A DNA stretch of 5,366 nucleotides, taken from Actinomycetota bacterium. Its GTDB lineage: Bacteria > Actinomycetota > Acidimicrobiia > Acidimicrobiales > Microtrichaceae. The DNA is taken from NCBI GenBank assembly GCA_009700815.1, contig WLLG01000179.1:1-5366 (forward strand), given 5' to 3'. The position numbers were made by a program, and so were the translations under genes. Under the pieces are notes generated by a model. It saw only the letters and a program-made list of their open reading frames with translations, did no database searches and was not told the origin of the DNA. Position 1 is the first letter of the stretch; each line of letters starts with the position of its first letter. This document shows, piece after piece, positions 4,751-5,366 of this stretch.

Positions 4751-5366
4751 TCAGCGCTCAGCAGCAATCTTTCGCCATAGCGCCGAGGGAAGATTCGTGA
4801 ACACGGCAAAGAGCGGGCCTAGTTTTCCAGGAATCCAGATCACCTCTTTGGACCGCTTCTTGGCAAGCTCACGTTCCGCATAAACGGCCACCTGCCTTGG
4901 GTCAGAGGCGAACGGCGCTGGCTCAAGTCCTGTGGTCATGCGAGACCTCACAAAGCCTGGGCGCAGCACCATGACGCGCACCCCAGTTCCAACTAAAGCA
5001 TCACCCAAACCACGGGCAAACGAGTCAAGGCCTGCCTTGGTGGAGCCATAGACAAAGTTAGATTTTCTTGGTCGCGCTGCGGCTACTGAGGACAGCACCA
5101 GCAGCGTTGATACCTGGGAGCGATCAGCCTTGTTCTGCTCAATCAGAAACTCCGCTGCAGCAGACAGGGCACTTGCAGGCCCTGCAAAGTTTGTTTGCAC
5201 CATGAGCGAAATAGCTTCAGGGGCCATGCCGCGACCAGCGTGATGCCCGAGCATTCCGACTGCACAGACCACTAGGTCAATTCGCCCCAGAAACTTTCCC
5301 GCATCAGCAACCATCTGTGCGCTGCCACTGGCATCGGTTGCATCCCAGGTGCAAATGGCCAGCTCC
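4751..5366 (-). CDS. Short-chain dehydrogenase/reductase, DprE2-like (N-terminus beyond the window)
   Basis: 204 residues are visible; the reading frame stays open to the window edge, beyond the internal ATG at 5314, so the cofactor-binding TGxxxGIG region of about 45-50 residues lies outside. Counting from that ATG: VVCAVGMLG at 15-23 matches the NNAG-equivalent strand, VLSSVAAA at 73-80 holds the active-site serine, YGSTK (89-93) supplies catalytic Tyr89 and Lys93, and VLRPGFVRSRMT at 116-127 is the PG motif after beta-6. The stretch NFVYGSTKAGLDSF, the RPGFVRSRM block and the C-terminal LPSALWRK resemble mycobacterial DprE2, the NAD(P)H-dependent keto-reductase that completes epimerisation of decaprenylphosphoryl ribose to arabinose for cell-wall arabinan. 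SDR assignment is very sure; the DprE2 role is moderate without the N-terminus or a dprE1 neighbour in view. It ends 18 bases from the convergent zinc-finger-like gene. Confidence 0.9.
   Translation of the reverse strand, partial: ELAICTWDATDASGSAQMVADAGKFLGRIDLVVCAVGMLGHHAGRGMAPEAISLMVQTNFAGPASALSAAAEFLIEQNKADRSQVSTLLVLSSVAAARPRKSNFVYGSTKAGLDSFARGLGDALVGTGVRVMVLRPGFVRSRMTTGLEPAPFASDPRQVAVYAERELAKKRSKEVIWIPGKLGPLFAVFTNLPSALWRKIAAER

Overview
The window looks like chromosomal DNA from an actinobacterium. It carries five genes of de novo purine synthesis on the minus strand, with proteins of actinobacterial type: the PurB sequence recalls the mycobacterial enzyme through most of its length, PurC is of the long (about 300-residue) kind, and FGAM synthase is split into PurS, PurQ and PurL. 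GC content is about 55-62% in the stretches I counted by hand. The PurL N-terminus and two small proteins recall Acidimicrobiia-like lineages, but that is memory-based inference. I see no mobile element, phage, CRISPR, tRNA or rRNA signature.

Layout, left to right. 1-449 (minus): 5' end of purL, cut by the window edge. 450-547: short divergent intergenic region. 548-973 (plus): a small, basic, probably DNA-binding protein of unknown function. 970-1656, 1659-1925, 1938-2876 and 2873-4303 (all minus): purQ, purS, purC and purB, tightly packed with gaps of 2 and 12 bases and one 4-base overlap, transcribed in the order purB-purC-purS-purQ. 4304-4387: divergent intergenic region. 4388-4732 (plus): a small cysteine-rich, zinc-finger-like protein. 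4751-5366 (minus): a short-chain dehydrogenase resembling DprE2, missing its N-terminus at the window edge. There is no gene-free stretch longer than about 100 bases.

How the genes work together. PurS, PurQ and PurL form the FGAM synthase complex (FGAR to FGAM, with PurQ supplying ammonia from glutamine). PurC makes SAICAR from CAIR and aspartate. PurB removes fumarate from SAICAR and from adenylosuccinate.

The unusual point is the interruption of this run. Between purQ and purL lies an oppositely oriented gene whose stop codon overlaps the purQ stop inside a perfect 12-bp palindrome, and whose 5' end faces purL. Any purB-to-purL read-through transcript would be antisense to it, the arrangement described elsewhere as a noncontiguous operon. 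Its product has AT-hook-like basic motifs, a predicted helical middle and a C-terminal module that may be a small DNA-binding fold. This is the best candidate here for something undescribed.
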